Of a stretch of 61,937 nucleotides of DNA, positions 51,111-60,754 are shown one piece after another (the stretch's first letter is position 1; each line of letters starts with the position of its first letter). The position numbers were made by a program, and so were the translations under genes. The DNA comes from Campylobacteraceae bacterium (GTDB taxonomy: Bacteria; Campylobacterota; Campylobacteria; Campylobacterales; Sulfurovaceae). The stretch lies in the NCBI GenBank assembly GCA_027035765.1, contig JALVUD010000047.1, positions 1-61,937 of the forward strand, read 5' to 3'. A model generated the notes under the pieces. The model saw only the letters and a program-made list of their open reading frames with translations. It was not told the origin of the DNA and did not search any database.

Positions 51111-53069
51111 TCATTTTATAGATTCAAGGTGTTTGGCGAAGGCTTCCGGGGGGACGAAGCCCACGAGAAATTTCTCGGGCAGGGGGCGGCCTTTGGCGTC
51201 GAAGATGAGGATGTTGGGGGCGCCGAAGAGTTTGTAGTGTTTGAGGATCGCCTGCTCCTGGGGGGTGTTTTTGGTGATGTCGATCTGGAGGAATTTGAAG
51301 CGCTTCATCGCCTGCCGGACCCTGGGATCGGGGAAGGTGATGTGCTCCAGCTCGGTACAGGCGGCGCAGTTTTCCTTGCCGATGTCCACGACGACCGGTT
51401 TGCCCTCTTTGGCCGCCTGGGCGATCTCACGCTGGAGACGCTCCAGGGTGTAGCCCCGGCGCTGGGCCATGGGGAGAGTGGCGGAGCTCTCGGCAGGTTG
51501 GGTGCCAGAGATGACGGTCGGAGCGGTGAAGGGGGCCAGGGGGTCGAGCAGCGAGCGGGCCCCTGCCAGCAGTCCCACGAAGAGGACCGAGCCGTAGAGG
51601 AAGAGAACGACCGCCAGGAGCTGGATCAGTTTGCCGGCCCCTTTGTAGCGCTGGCCGTTGTCGAAGACCTCCAGATAGAGGGCGCTGCCCAGGAGCAGCA
51701 GCGCCGCCAGGAACATGAAGAGCCCCGGAGAGAGGATCCCCCGCAGGACATAGAGCGCCATGGCCAGCATCACGACGCCGAAGATCTGGCTGACCCGGTT
51801 CATCCAGCCGCCCGGTTTGGGGATGAGCTTGTCGGCTCCGGCCCCCATGAGCAGCAGCGGCACCCCGGCGCCGATCCCCATGACGAAGAGGCTCAGTCCC
51901 CCCAGGAAGGCGTCGCCGGTCATGGAGATGAAGATGATCGCTCCGCTGATGACCGGCGCGGTACAGGTGCCCACGATCAGCGCCGAGAGGGCTCCCATGA
52001 CCGCCGTGCCCAGCAGCCCCTTGCCCTGGGCTTCGTCACTGGCTTTGGTGAGCCGGCTCTGCCAGGAGGCGGGGAGTCCCAGCTCGAAATAACCGAAAAG
52101 CGAGAAGGCCAGCGCGACGAAGAGCCCCGCCATGGGAATGATCACCCAGGGGTTATTCAGATGCGCCTGCAGGTCGAAGCCCAGCAGCCCCGCCACGATG
52201 CCGATGAGGGCGTAGGTGGCGGCCATGGAGACCACATAGACCAGGGAGATCAGGAAAGCCGTCGAGCGGCTCACGCCCCCCTCCTTGCCCGCCTGCTTGA
52301 CCAGGATCGAGGAGAGGATGGGGATCATGGGGAGAATGCAGGGCGTCAGCGCCAGCAGCAGCCCCGCGACGAAAAAGAGCAGCAGCACGAAGAGGATCCC
52401 CTCACTGGCCAAGGCTTTGGCGATCTTGGCACTGTTGCCCTCGGCGGCGAGGGCGGAGATCTTGGAGAAGAAACCGGATTCGCTTGCGGCGGATTTTGGA
52501 TTTTGTCCTCGTTCCTGCGGGGTTGTCGCTTCGCTCGGACGGATTTTGGATGTTGGATTGTTGGTGGTTGTTTGCTCAGATTTTGTATTGGAAACCGAAG
52601 GTTTCTTCGGTTCCACATTCCCTTTCCCTGCCTTGAGATCGAAGGTGTACTTCTGAGGAGAGTAGCAGATGCCGGCATCGCTGCAGCCTGTCAGCTCCAC
52701 CTCCAGAGTGAAAGTGCCGGTGATGCCCGCTTGGCGTATCTCTTTGAGAGGTACGGCGATGTTGAGGGTTCCGTAGTAGACTTTGTCCCCTTCGTAGACG
52801 ACGGGTTCGGGGAGCTTGGGCTTGAGTTCGAGCGCTTTGGGTTTGATGACCTTGAGGTGGAGATCCTTGGCGTAGATGTGGATCTTGTCCGCCAGACGGA
52901 TCGTAGTCTTGAGGGTGTCGCCTTCGACCTTCGCCTCGACTTTGAAAGCCTCCGAGGGTTTGAGGAATTTCTGCTGAAGTCCGAATCCTCCCGAGCTGCC
53001 GAAGCCGGCATAGAGAGTGAAAAGAGGGAGCAGCAGCGCGCCCAGCAGTATCGTCAATCGTCGTCTCAT
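51111..53069 (-). CDS. dsbD: Thiol:disulfide interchange protein DsbD
   Basis: Carries reducing power from cytoplasmic thioredoxin to the periplasm, for cytochrome c maturation and disulfide repair. 652 residues: signal peptide (about 1-21), periplasmic nDsbD domain with a CSDAGICYSPQKY Cys pair, linker (about 155-195), then eight membrane helices with catalytic Cys in TPCILPMIPI and GTCTAPVISG. A C-terminal thioredoxin domain follows (KENCAACTELEHITFPD). The linker is encoded by repeat-like DNA (direct GGATTTTGGA copies at 52491 and 52541). AGGAGG precedes the ATG. Confidence 0.94.
   Translation of the reverse strand: MRRRLTILLGALLLPLFTLYAGFGSSGGFGLQQKFLKPSEAFKVEAKVEGDTLKTTIRLADKIHIYAKDLHLKVIKPKALELKPKLPEPVVYEGDKVYYGTLNIAVPLKEIRQAGITGTFTLEVELTGCSDAGICYSPQKYTFDLKAGKGNVEPKKPSVSNTKSEQTTTNNPTSKIRPSEATTPQERGQNPKSAASESGFFSKISALAAEGNSAKIAKALASEGILFVLLLFFVAGLLLALTPCILPMIPILSSILVKQAGKEGGVSRSTAFLISLVYVVSMAATYALIGIVAGLLGFDLQAHLNNPWVIIPMAGLFVALAFSLFGYFELGLPASWQSRLTKASDEAQGKGLLGTAVMGALSALIVGTCTAPVISGAIIFISMTGDAFLGGLSLFVMGIGAGVPLLLMGAGADKLIPKPGGWMNRVSQIFGVVMLAMALYVLRGILSPGLFMFLAALLLLGSALYLEVFDNGQRYKGAGKLIQLLAVVLFLYGSVLFVGLLAGARSLLDPLAPFTAPTVISGTQPAESSATLPMAQRRGYTLERLQREIAQAAKEGKPVVVDIGKENCAACTELEHITFPDPRVRQAMKRFKFLQIDITKNTPQEQAILKHYKLFGAPNILIFDAKGRPLPEKFLVGFVPPEAFAKHLESIK
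52491..52560. repeat. Intergenic-type repeat inside dsbD
   Basis: GGATTTTGGA occurs at 52491-52500 and 52541-52550, flanking a GC-rich 40-base segment. It is the same heptad unit as the (GGATTTT)4 array at 25057. In frame it encodes part of the Thr/Asn/Pro/Ser/Lys-rich DsbD linker. Confidence 0.65.
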
Positions 53070-53102
53070 TCAGTTTCCTCCCGGCAGATTCAGTTAGTGT
53101 AT

Positions 53103-53108
53103 AGTATA
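53103..53108 (-). promoter_or_regulatory. -10 box of dsbD
   Basis: TATACT on the minus strand, 34 bases before the dsbD ATG. Confidence 0.5.
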
Positions 53109-53140
53109 TCCTCAGTGTGCAAAATATGTGCACTTGGATT

Positions 53141-53174
53141 ATCACCGCATCTGGTAGCTACCTGATGCGGTGAT
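53141..53174. promoter_or_regulatory. 34-base near-perfect palindrome between dsbD and yyaL
   Basis: ATCACCGCATC and its complement flank GGTAGCTACC with a single T:T mismatch on each side. It lies upstream of both divergent promoters, so it could be a shared operator, though a hairpin or repeat role is equally possible. Confidence 0.5.
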
Positions 53175-53186
53175 TATGGCCATAAC

Positions 53187-53192
53187 TATAAC
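53187..53192 (+). promoter_or_regulatory. -10 box of yyaL
   Basis: TATAAC, 41 bases before the ATG at 53233; AAAGGA serves as ribosome site. Confidence 0.4.
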
Positions 53193-53232
53193 CGATATTC
53201 ATTAATCAAAAGTATTGAAATAAAGGAAACAA

Positions 53233-55161
53233 ATGCCTAACCGTCTGACAAATGAACAGTCCCCCTATCTCCAGCAGCACGCTCACAACCCCGTGGACTG
53301 GTACCCCTGGGGTGAGGAGGCCTTCGAGAAGGCCCGCCGGGAGAACAAAGCGATCTTCCTCTCCATCGGCTACAGCAGCTGCCACTGGTGCCATGTGATG
53401 GAGCGGGAGAGTTTCGAGAACGAAGAGCTGGCGAAGATCCTCAACGAGCACTTCGTCTCGATCAAAGTGGATCGGGAGGAGCGCCCCGATATCGACAAGC
53501 ACTTTCAGGAGGTCTTCGTGACCATGAACGGCCGGGCGGGAGGATGGCCGCTGAGTATCTTCATGACCCCCGAGAAGGTCCCCTTCTACTCCGCCACCTA
53601 CATCCCGCCCGAACCCCGCTACGGGATGATGGGCTTCGGGGAGCTGCTGGAGACCATCGCCGCCAAATACGCCAAGGACCGCAAAACCCTGGAGGAGAAG
53701 GGGCAGGAGGTGCTGGAGTATCTCAAGCCCAAGGAGAAGATCCAGGCGACGAAGATCGACCGGAACCTGGAACAGATCGTCATCAAACAGATGAAACAGG
53801 TCTATGAACCTGCTTTCGGCGGCTTCGGCGGTGCGCCCAAATTCCCCCAGGCCTCGACCCTGCGCCTGGCGCTGGCCCTGCTGCAGCTTCGTGAGGATCC
53901 GGAACTGCGGCAGATGGTGACCCATACCATGAAGGGGATGAGCCGGGGAGGGCTCTATGACCTGGTGGACGGGGGATTTTGCCGATACAGCACCGATGTG
54001 ATGTGGCTGGTTCCCCATTTCGAGAAGATGACCTACGACAACGCGTTGCTGGCGGAGGTCTATCTGAAGGCGGGACTTCAGTTGGAAAATCCGGCTTTCA
54101 CGCAGGTCGCCTATGAGACCCTCGATTTTATGATAGATCGGATGATGGAGAAGGGGCTCTTCTTCTCTGCCAGCGATGCCGATACCGAGGGGGAAGAGGG
54201 GAAATATTTCGTCTACGGCTACGAGGAGGCGGTGGCGGCCTTTCGGGAGGCGGGCCTGGAGGAACCGGCGGGCATCGCCCGGCGGCTGGGGATCAGCCTC
54301 AAAGGCAATTTCGAGGGGAAGAACATCCCCAGGCTGGAGGAGTCTGCCGACCGGAACGATCCGGATATCCGGAAGGCGCTGGAGGTGCTGAAAAGGCTTC
54401 GGGAGGGAAGGGTGTATCCCTTTATCGACCGGAAGGTTCAGAGCTCCTGGAACGCCATGATGATCCGCTCGCTCTTTGTCGCCGGGCGGCAGGAGCGGCG
54501 CTACCTGGACCAGGCGCTCAAATGCCTGGAGGCGTTGGAGGCCAAAATGGCGGCGGGAGTGCGGCTCTTCCATTCGGCCCTCATCGATGCGGAGCCGAAG
54601 ATCGAGGGCTTTCTGGAGGATTACGCCTGGTGGGTGACGGCGCTGCTGGAGGGGTACCGCAGCACCCTGGACGAGCGCTACCTGATCCGGGCCACGGAGC
54701 TGGCCAACGAAGCGGTGCGCCGCTTCTACGACGGAGGACGCTGGCGGATCGACGACGGGGAGTTTAGGGAGGTCTGCGAAGACACCGACGCCGGCTACCC
54801 CTCGGCCCTGGCGGTGATGACCGAGGGATTGTTGGGGATCCGGGCCCTGGTGGATCCGGTCTACGAGAAGTTCATCGGCCGGACCCTGGAGGTCCACTCC
54901 TATCAGCTGATGCGCCAGCCCATCTCCCGCCCCACCCTCACCGAAGCGGCCATCCGCTTCCTGCGCGACGATCTGCTGGTCAAATCCAGCGAAGAGCGCC
55001 TGCGTCCCCACATCCCGGAGATCGACACCGTCGGCTATCCCTGGTTCTGGCTGAGGACCGCCTTCGAACCGGGATTCATGCTCTGCGGCACCCAAAGCTG
55101 CTTCGCCAACGAAGAGAGCTTCGAGGGGATCTGCAAAGCGGTGGAATACTGGAAAGAATGA
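53233..55161 (+). CDS. yyaL: Thioredoxin-domain protein YyaL (DUF255/spermatogenesis-associated 20 family)
   Basis: 642 residues. N-terminal thioredoxin-like DUF255 domain with [18 protein letters not shown] (CxxC, residues about 51-54) and [10 protein letters not shown], followed by an (alpha/alpha)6-barrel glycosidase-like domain with [20 protein letters not shown] and [11 protein letters not shown]. The cellular role of the family is not settled. Divergent from dsbD, another thiol-redox gene. The TGA stop lies in the first unit of a heptad array. Confidence 0.92.
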   Translation: MPNRLTNEQSPYLQQHAHNPVDWYPWGEEAFEKARRENKAIFLSIGYSSCHWCHVMERESFENEELAKILNEHFVSIKVDREERPDIDKHFQEVFVTMNGRAGGWPLSIFMTPEKVPFYSATYIPPEPRYGMMGFGELLETIAAKYAKDRKTLEEKGQEVLEYLKPKEKIQATKIDRNLEQIVIKQMKQVYEPAFGGFGGAPKFPQASTLRLALALLQLREDPELRQMVTHTMKGMSRGGLYDLVDGGFCRYSTDVMWLVPHFEKMTYDNALLAEVYLKAGLQLENPAFTQVAYETLDFMIDRMMEKGLFFSASDADTEGEEGKYFVYGYEEAVAAFREAGLEEPAGIARRLGISLKGNFEGKNIPRLEESADRNDPDIRKALEVLKRLREGRVYPFIDRKVQSSWNAMMIRSLFVAGRQERRYLDQALKCLEALEAKMAAGVRLFHSALIDAEPKIEGFLEDYAWWVTALLEGYRSTLDERYLIRATELANEAVRRFYDGGRWRIDDGEFREVCEDTDAGYPSALAVMTEGLLGIRALVDPVYEKFIGRTLEVHSYQLMRQPISRPTLTEAAIRFLRDDLLVKSSEERLRPHIPEIDTVGYPWFWLRTAFEPGFMLCGTQSCFANEESFEGICKAVEYWKE

Positions 55162-55190
55162 GAAATTAGGAATGAGGAATGAGGAACCGA
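55156..55190. repeat. Heptanucleotide array, GAATGAG type
   Basis: Five units (gaatgag, aaattag, gaatgag, gaatgag, gaaccga). The yyaL stop TGA (55159-55161) is in unit 1. Confidence 0.8.
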
Positions 55191-55226
55191 ATTTTGATTG
55201 AGTATGTAGAATGGAAAATTGGGAAA

Positions 55227-55261
55227 GAGTAACGAGTAACTAGGTATGAGGAATGAGGAAC
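55227..55261. repeat. Heptanucleotide array, GAGTAAC/GAGGAAT type
   Basis: Five units (gagtaac, gagtaac, taggtat, gaggaat, gaggaac). Confidence 0.7.
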
Positions 55262-55277
55262 CAGGGGAGGTTGTAGC

Positions 55278-55295
55278 GTGGGATTGCTATCCCAC
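55278..55295. repeat. Short hairpin GTGGGAT/ATCCCAC
   Basis: Seven-base-pair stem, loop TGCT, preceded by TTGTAGC exactly as at 28761. Confidence 0.8.
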
Positions 55296-55296
55296 C

Positions 55297-55331
55297 ATTA
55301 ATTGGTGAATGGTTAATGGTGAATGATGAAT
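55297..55331. repeat. Heptanucleotide array, GGTGAAT type
   Basis: Five units (attaatt, ggtgaat, ggttaat, ggtgaat, gatgaat). Confidence 0.8.
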
Positions 55332-55342
55332 GATTTTGGTTA

Positions 55343-55359
55343 GCGTTGCGATGCAACGC
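55343..55359. repeat. Short hairpin GCGTTGC/GCAACGC
   Basis: Seven-base-pair stem, loop GAT; third copy of the stem found at 29712 and 51057. Confidence 0.75.
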
Positions 55360-55382
55360 ATTTATGGAAGTGGAAATTATTT

Positions 55383-55826
55383 CTATGACTCCGGGAGGAA
55401 ATGTGCTGTGATTTCCCGGATAAAAGTGTGGAAATCCTCCAGATGATCCAGATACTCAAGGAGCCTTTTTCTATCCAGCCTTGTGTACTCGTGAACCAGT
55501 AGATTCCTCAGGCCGACCATGGCGGTAGTGTTCTGCATCAGATTATGGTCGATATAGCCGTGTTGTGCCAGGAGTTCGAGACACTCTTTGTAGTTGCTGG
55601 GATTTCCCAGATTGAAACGGGCGCTGATTTTGCAGGCGATATCGATGACAATCTGGATCGACTCCAGCAGACCGTAACGAACCTCCCACTCGTAGCGGAT
55701 ATTCTGCTCCAGCATTTCAGGGGAATGAATCTCATCACGCACCTCTTTCAGGACATTCAGGTTGGTCTCAAGGCGTTTGAGTTTGTCACTGAGCTGCACT
55801 GTTGACCCTACGGATGAAAGCTTCAT
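55383..55826 (-). CDS. hepT: HEPN-domain toxin (HepT/DUF86), second pair
   Basis: 147 residues, helical, with RNLLVHEY (Rx4HxY RNase motif). Partner of the overlapping nucleotidyltransferase gene. ATG 55826 is used; GTG 55799 would reduce the 41-base overlap and is a fair alternative. Gene order is the same as at 10821-11547, antitoxin first, but the two pairs are not close copies. Confidence 0.83.
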   Translation of the reverse strand: MKLSSVGSTVQLSDKLKRLETNLNVLKEVRDEIHSPEMLEQNIRYEWEVRYGLLESIQIVIDIACKISARFNLGNPSNYKECLELLAQHGYIDHNLMQNTTAMVGLRNLLVHEYTRLDRKRLLEYLDHLEDFHTFIREITAHFLPES

Positions 55827-56190
55827 CAAAGAGATGAAACATCGGAGCCTGATCGAAATAGTGTCGATAGGTCCGCTCTTTGAAATCGATATATTTTTCA
55901 GGATTTCGCTGGAAAAGAATTTTATGGTTTTGAAGGATGGAAAAGGAGAGTTTGGGCTGCTCCTGCGGAAGGTCGTTCAGCAGGACCAGATCCACCGGCC
56001 GATCGCTGACACTCTCCAGCTCCGTAATCAACGCTCCCTCTTCCAGAAGACTCATAGGCTTACGTAGATACAAAGCGATGTCGATATCACTCATGGGGTG
56101 TGTCGATCCTTTGGCCGAAGAACCAAAGAGCAGGGCAAAATCTATGCGTTTTTCTTGCTTCAATACCTCAGTGATCTTCTCTTCACGCAT
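55786..56190 (-). CDS. mntA: Nucleotidyltransferase antitoxin, MntA family, second pair
   Basis: 134 residues. GSSAKGSTHPMSDIDIALYL gives the GSx10DxD catalytic pattern of polymerase-beta-type enzymes, and VDLVLLNDLP carries the third acidic position. Expected to AMPylate and neutralise the HEPN toxin. Longer than the 94-residue copy at 10821. Confidence 0.85.
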   Translation of the reverse strand: MREEKITEVLKQEKRIDFALLFGSSAKGSTHPMSDIDIALYLRKPMSLLEEGALITELESVSDRPVDLVLLNDLPQEQPKLSFSILQNHKILFQRNPEKYIDFKERTYRHYFDQAPMFHLFDEAFIRRVNSAAQ

Positions 56191-56235
56191 TCATCAATCC
56201 TTTTGAAAGATTGTAACATACCAATACACCGATAA

Positions 56236-56982
56236 CTAAAAACAAGACTTCGCATCATAAATCACTCTTGCCAGATAGAGCCCCTCGGGGGGTGCCAGGC
56301 GGGTGGTGTGGCGGGTTTGGAGCTCCAGCTGTTCTCTCAGCTGCCCGAGGCTGAGTTCACCGTTGGCGACGGCGGCGGCGGCGTGGACCATCATCCGCAC
56401 CTGGGCTCGGAGGAAGCCGTCGGCGTGGAAGTAGATATAGCCGTAGGGGCCGCGTGAGAGGGCGTAGGCGCGGGTGATCGTGCGGACGTTGTGGGCGGTT
56501 TGGGAGCCGGTCTTGAGGAAGTAGCCGAAATCGTGGCGCCCGACGAAATACTCCAGCGCCCGGGCCAGCAGCTCCCAATCACCGATAGCGAGCCGGGCGA
56601 CGTAGCGGCGTTCGAAGATCGAAGGCTCCGGGCGGAAAATATAACGATAGATCCGTTCTTTGGCGTCGTAGCGGGCGTGAAAGTCGTTTCTGACCGGTGT
56701 GAGGTGTTTGATGCGGATGGCGTCGAAGCGGTTGTTGAGGTGGGTCTGGAGCTTGCGTAGGGGCTGGAGGGCCCAGTGCTCCGGCAGATCGAAATGGACC
56801 ACCTGGCCCGTGGCGTGGACCCCGGCGTCGGTGCGGCCGCTGCCGATGACTCGGCTTTCGATCCCCAGAGAGTGGAGGGCCCGCTCCAGCTCTCCCTGGA
56901 CCGTGCGGGGGGTGCGGGTCTGGCGCTGGAAACCCTCGAAGGCGGAGCCGTCGTAGGCAATGACCGCTTTGATACGCTGCAT
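56236..56982 (-). CDS. truA: tRNA pseudouridine(38-40) synthase
   Basis: Modifies uridines 38-40 in the tRNA anticodon arm. 248 residues. Catalytic aspartate in GSGRTDAGVHATGQV, N-terminal IAYDGSAFEGFQRQ, and RYDAKERIYRYIF and FLRAQVRMMVHA segments. Last gene of the minus-strand operon that begins with glmU. Confidence 0.95.
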   Translation of the reverse strand: MQRIKAVIAYDGSAFEGFQRQTRTPRTVQGELERALHSLGIESRVIGSGRTDAGVHATGQVVHFDLPEHWALQPLRKLQTHLNNRFDAIRIKHLTPVRNDFHARYDAKERIYRYIFRPEPSIFERRYVARLAIGDWELLARALEYFVGRHDFGYFLKTGSQTAHNVRTITRAYALSRGPYGYIYFHADGFLRAQVRMMVHAAAAVANGELSLGQLREQLELQTRHTTRLAPPEGLYLARVIYDAKSCF

Positions 56983-56986
56983 GGTC

Positions 56987-58009
56987 TCAGAAGTGCCTTA
57001 GGATCTTTTTGCGTATCAGCAGGACTGAGGCGACGGCCAGCAAGAGGGAAGCTGCGGCAAAGAGCGGGATGCTGCCGGTTTTTTGCAGGATCATTGCCGG
57101 GATGTAGATGGCGAGCGCCACGAGGAAAATCACTGCGATGGAGAGGCTGCGCTGATAGCGGGGGTTGTAGAAGGTCATGGCAGCGATGATCCCGAAGGCC
57201 AGCAGCGGGGAGAGGGAGACGAAGATCAGATAGAGGAGCTTGCCCCGTCGTCCCCGGTCGTGTCGGGCTATGTTCCAGTACTCCTGGCTGGTGACGACCG
57301 TGCCGTAGACGTTGCGGGGATACTGGTAGATATCGAGCTCTTTGTAGCGGAGGGTTTCGATCTTTTCCGGATTGGAGGTCTCGCCGGTACCGTGGCGCAG
57401 TGTCAGGGAGAAGCGCTTTCCGTCGTTGCGCACCACTCCCTCCCTGGCAATGAAGAGCTGGTATTTCCCCGCTTCACCCCGGTTGAAAAGGACCATGTTC
57501 CTGTAGGTACCGTTACGATCCTTGCTCTCGACGAACACATGGTAGTTGGCGAAATTCTGGCTCAGCTTGTTGGGGGCGATCTTGAGGGTCGCTTCGGCGA
57601 TCTTCTGCTTTTTGAACTGGGAAAGCTTCTGTTTCATCTGGGGATAGAGCATCACCGAGAGGACCAGAAGCAGGGCGGTGAAGAGCACGAGCGTCGGCAG
57701 CATGAAGCGCAGGATCCGTCCGGGGGTGTGGCCCAGGGAGAAGAGGGCGATGAACTCGTTCTCTTCGGAGAGCCGGGTGAAAGTGTTGGCCAGGGCGGCG
57801 ATGAGGGAGAGGGGGATCGTGTAGAAAAAGATCTCCGGCAGCATGTAGCCGAAGAGCTGGATCAGTTCGCCGGCACTGAGATTGACCTTGGAGGAGAGGA
57901 TCGAAAGCTGGATGACGAAGATCAGTGAGACCACCAGAAGAAAAGGGAGAAAGACCAGCAGATAGGTCTTGGCGAAGGTCCAGAGGATGTAGCGACGCGT
58001 TCTACCCAT
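56987..58009 (-). CDS. lptF: LptF/LptG-family LPS export permease
   Basis: Inner-membrane component of the Lpt LPS transport machine. 340 residues with about six helices: N-terminal helices (ILWTFAKTYLLVFLPFLLVV; YMLPEIFFYTIPLSLIAALA), a central periplasmic beta domain (about 130-240) and C-terminal helices. EENEFIALFSLG is the conserved coupling segment. LptF is chosen over LptG by the N-terminal pattern, not firmly. It starts 8 bases inside the prepilin peptidase gene. Confidence 0.88.
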   Translation of the reverse strand: MGRTRRYILWTFAKTYLLVFLPFLLVVSLIFVIQLSILSSKVNLSAGELIQLFGYMLPEIFFYTIPLSLIAALANTFTRLSEENEFIALFSLGHTPGRILRFMLPTLVLFTALLLVLSVMLYPQMKQKLSQFKKQKIAEATLKIAPNKLSQNFANYHVFVESKDRNGTYRNMVLFNRGEAGKYQLFIAREGVVRNDGKRFSLTLRHGTGETSNPEKIETLRYKELDIYQYPRNVYGTVVTSQEYWNIARHDRGRRGKLLYLIFVSLSPLLAFGIIAAMTFYNPRYQRSLSIAVIFLVALAIYIPAMILQKTGSIPLFAAASLLLAVASVLLIRKKILRHF

Positions 58010-58805
58010 AGATCAGACGCTCCAGCAGGTGATAGATCGGTCGATCCAAGAGATAGAGGATCAGAGTCCCCAGGGCCAGAAAGGGGACGAAGGGGATGAT
58101 GGTATCCCGGGCCAGCAGCGAGGGGACGATGGCCAGGATCGCCGAGAGGAAAAGCGCGACGAAGAAGCCGACCAGCCCCAGCAGCGCCGCCATGATCCCG
58201 GCCACGATCACGTCGGCGCCTCCCATAGCCTCTTTGCCTGTCGCTTTGCCGATGAGCCAGGCCAGGAGCCAGAGCCCGCCGGCGGCGATGGCGGCATCCC
58301 GCAGGGCCTGCAGGGCGATCCCCCAGTCTCCGACCTGCCAGGCGTGGGCCGCGGCGGCCAGCAGTGCCGTCACCAGGGCGAAGAAGTTGATCGAATCGGG
58401 GACGGCGAGATATTCGAAGTCGATCATGCTCAGCGCCAGCAGTGCGGAGAAGGTGGCGGCGATCAGCAGAAAATAGAGGAGTCCCGCCACGTCGATATGG
58501 TTCTGCAGCTGGGGAGCGAGCTTCAGATAAAGTGCCGCCCAGAGGAGGCCGTTGAGGAGCTCCACCAGGGGATAGCGGACCGAGATCGGTTCGCGGCAGA
58601 AGGCACAGCGCCCTCCCAGAGCGATCCAGGAGAGGAGGGGAACGTTGTGATACCAACGTAGGCTCTCACCGCACTTGGGGCAGTGCGATCCCGGCCAGGC
58701 GATGTTCTCCCCTCGGGGAGTGCGGTGGATCACCACATTGAGGAACGAGCCCACCATGAGCCCCAGCAGGAAGACCCCCAGTGTCCAGATCAGTGTCTCT
58801 GCCAT
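58002..58805 (-). CDS. Type IV prepilin peptidase (A24 family)
   Basis: Cleaves and N-methylates prepilins and pseudopilins at the inner membrane. 267 residues from ATG 58805 with GGAGG upstream. N-terminal GSFLNVVIHRTPR, the zinc cysteines CPKC...CAFC in the cytoplasmic loop, and active-site aspartates in SMIDFEYLAVPDSI and MGGADVIVA (GxGD-like). Both N-methylase and peptidase parts are present. Its pilin substrates are not in this window. Confidence 0.92.
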   Translation of the reverse strand: MAETLIWTLGVFLLGLMVGSFLNVVIHRTPRGENIAWPGSHCPKCGESLRWYHNVPLLSWIALGGRCAFCREPISVRYPLVELLNGLLWAALYLKLAPQLQNHIDVAGLLYFLLIAATFSALLALSMIDFEYLAVPDSINFFALVTALLAAAAHAWQVGDWGIALQALRDAAIAAGGLWLLAWLIGKATGKEAMGGADVIVAGIMAALLGLVGFFVALFLSAILAIVPSLLARDTIIPFVPFLALGTLILYLLDRPIYHLLERLIYG

Positions 58806-58806
58806 C

Positions 58807-59487
58807 TCATATCCCTCCGAATTTGCGCTGACGCGCTTTGAAATCGTCGATGATGCTTCGCAGCTCTTCGACACTGAAATCGGGCCAGTAGGTGTCGGTA
58901 AAGGCCAGCTCCGTATAGCTCAGCTGCCAGAGCAGGAAGTTGCTCAGACGCTGCTCCCCGCTGGTGCGGATCAGCAGGTCCGCATCGGTGTAGGGGGTGT
59001 CCAGGTGGCGGCCGATGCTCGCTTCGCTGATCTCTTCGTCCGCTTCGAGCACCCGCCGAACGCTTCGGACGATCTCGTCCCGCGCTCCGTAGTTGAGGGC
59101 CAGGATCTGGGTCAGCTGCCGATTGTTCCGGGTCAGATCCCGGGTCGCTTCCAGGGTCTGGCGCAGCTTGTCGCTGAAGGGGCTCAGGTCCCCGATGGTC
59201 TCGAAACGGATCCCGTGCTCCATATAGCGCTCCTGCTCCAGCCGGATGTACTTCTCAAGCAGATGCATCAGGTAGTCCACCTCCATCCTGGGCCGTTTCC
59301 AGTTCTCGGTGCTGAAGGCGTAGAGGGTGAGGGTCTCGATCTCGGGATCTTCAGCACAGTACTCGGTCACCCGCCGCACCGTCTCCACGCCGGCCTCGTG
59401 GCCTTTGGTGCGGCGCAGGCCCCGCTCTTTGGCCCAGCGGCCGTTGCCGTCCATGATGATGGCCAGGTGGCGTAATGTATTACTCAT
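58807..59487 (-). CDS. uppS: Undecaprenyl diphosphate synthase
   Basis: Makes the C55 lipid carrier for wall and LPS synthesis. 226 residues. AIIMDGNGRWAKERGLRRTKGH holds the catalytic aspartate and substrate loop, followed by LTLYAFSTENWKRP and DLLIRTSGEQRLSNFLLWQ. ATG 59487 (GTG 59490 adjacent) lies in the 3' end of coaBC, so translation is coupled. Works with UppP at 28897. Confidence 0.95.
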   Translation of the reverse strand: MSNTLRHLAIIMDGNGRWAKERGLRRTKGHEAGVETVRRVTEYCAEDPEIETLTLYAFSTENWKRPRMEVDYLMHLLEKYIRLEQERYMEHGIRFETIGDLSPFSDKLRQTLEATRDLTRNNRQLTQILALNYGARDEIVRSVRRVLEADEEISEASIGRHLDTPYTDADLLIRTSGEQRLSNFLLWQLSYTELAFTDTYWPDFSVEELRSIIDDFKARQRKFGGI

Positions 59488-60754
59488 CACCCAGTTTCTT
59501 CGCTTCGTCGAGGATGGCGTAGGCCAGTTCCGCTTTGGGAGCGGTCTTCAGCTCCGATACCCGGTCGGCTGTGATAAAAGTAACGGCGTTTTCGTCGCTG
59601 CCGAAACCTTTGCCCTCACCGACATGGTTGTAGCAGACGGCGTCGACCCCTTTGGCATCCAGGAGCTGCCGGGCGTTCTGCGGACCCTTCTCGGGGTCGG
59701 TCTCGGCCTTGAAGGCGACGGTGACGATGCCTGTTTTGTCCAGGGAGCTCAGCAGGTCGGGGTTTTGGATCAATTCCAGGGTCCAGTGCTCGCCCAGGGC
59801 GCTCTTTTTGAGCTTGCCCTCCTGGGGGTAGCGGGGACGGTAGTCGCTCACCGCCGCCGCCATGAAGAGATAAGGGGTCTTCTGGATCATTCCGACGGGG
59901 TTGGGGTTGTTCATACTGGGGCGGCTCATGACCCCTTTTTTGGCGACGCGGATGCAGTCGATGAGGTACTCCCCCATCTCCTGGGCACTTTCGACCTCGA
60001 TGGTGTAAATCTGGGCCGGGAGTCCCGGGTTGGCCATGGTGCGCAGGTAGCAGATATCGGCGCCCCGGAGCCAGAGTGCCGTGGCCAGGGCATCGGCCAT
60101 TTTGCCGCTGGAGCGGTTGCCGATGAAGCGCACCGCGTCGATGGCCTCCCGGGTGCCCCCGCCGGTGACCACCGCTTTGCGGTCTTTCCAAAACTCATCG
60201 ATCAGGAGGGCTCTAGCGGTCTGGTAGAAGATCTCCAGAGGGTCGGCCAGGGCGCCGCTCCCTTCGTCGCCGCAGGCCAGGAGCTTCTCCACCGGCTCGA
60301 CGACGGTGACGTCGTTGACCTTGAGCATCTTCAGCGACCCTTCGGTGTAGTGGTTGCGCAGCATCTGTGTGTTGGCCGCGGGGGCGACCAGCAGGGGACC
60401 GGCGTAGGCCAGGGCGGTCTGCAGGAGCAGATTGTCGGCGATCCCTTTGGAGAGTTTGTTGAGGGTGTTGGCGGTGGCGGGGGCGACGACGAAGGCTTCG
60501 GCCCACTTGGCGGTGTCGATGTGGTTGCGATCATCGCTCCAGCTCTCGCCGCTTTCGGTGAGCACCGGTTGCCGGGTGAGGGCTTCGAAGGTCAGTGGAG
60601 AGACGAAACGCTCGGCGGCAGGGCTCATCACCACCCGCACTTCGGCGCCGGCCTTGACGAAGAGCCGGGCGATCTCGCAGGCCTTGTAGGCGGCGATGGA
60701 ACCGGTGACCCCCAGCAGGATCCGCCGTCCGCTCAGATCGACGGGGGGTGTCAT
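59480..60754 (-). CDS. coaBC: Bifunctional phosphopantothenoylcysteine decarboxylase/synthetase
   Basis: Two successive steps of CoA synthesis. 424 residues. The N-terminal flavoprotein CoaC domain has [17 protein letters not shown], the catalytic histidine region [11 protein letters not shown], and [12 protein letters not shown]. The C-terminal CoaB domain has [23 protein letters not shown] and AAAVSDYRP. The start overlaps the glmU stop (ATGA). Confidence 0.95.
   Translation of the reverse strand: MTPPVDLSGRRILLGVTGSIAAYKACEIARLFVKAGAEVRVVMSPAAERFVSPLTFEALTRQPVLTESGESWSDDRNHIDTAKWAEAFVVAPATANTLNKLSKGIADNLLLQTALAYAGPLLVAPAANTQMLRNHYTEGSLKMLKVNDVTVVEPVEKLLACGDEGSGALADPLEIFYQTARALLIDEFWKDRKAVVTGGGTREAIDAVRFIGNRSSGKMADALATALWLRGADICYLRTMANPGLPAQIYTIEVESAQEMGEYLIDCIRVAKKGVMSRPSMNNPNPVGMIQKTPYLFMAAAVSDYRPRYPQEGKLKKSALGEHWTLELIQNPDLLSSLDKTGIVTVAFKAETDPEKGPQNARQLLDAKGVDAVCYNHVGEGKGFGSDENAVTFITADRVSELKTAPKAELAYAILDEAKKLGDE

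Noticed and set aside
51060-53165. 701-codon plus-strand frame opposite dsbD
   Set aside because: dsbD has signal peptide, Cys motifs and membrane helices; the opposite frame has none and starts in repeats.
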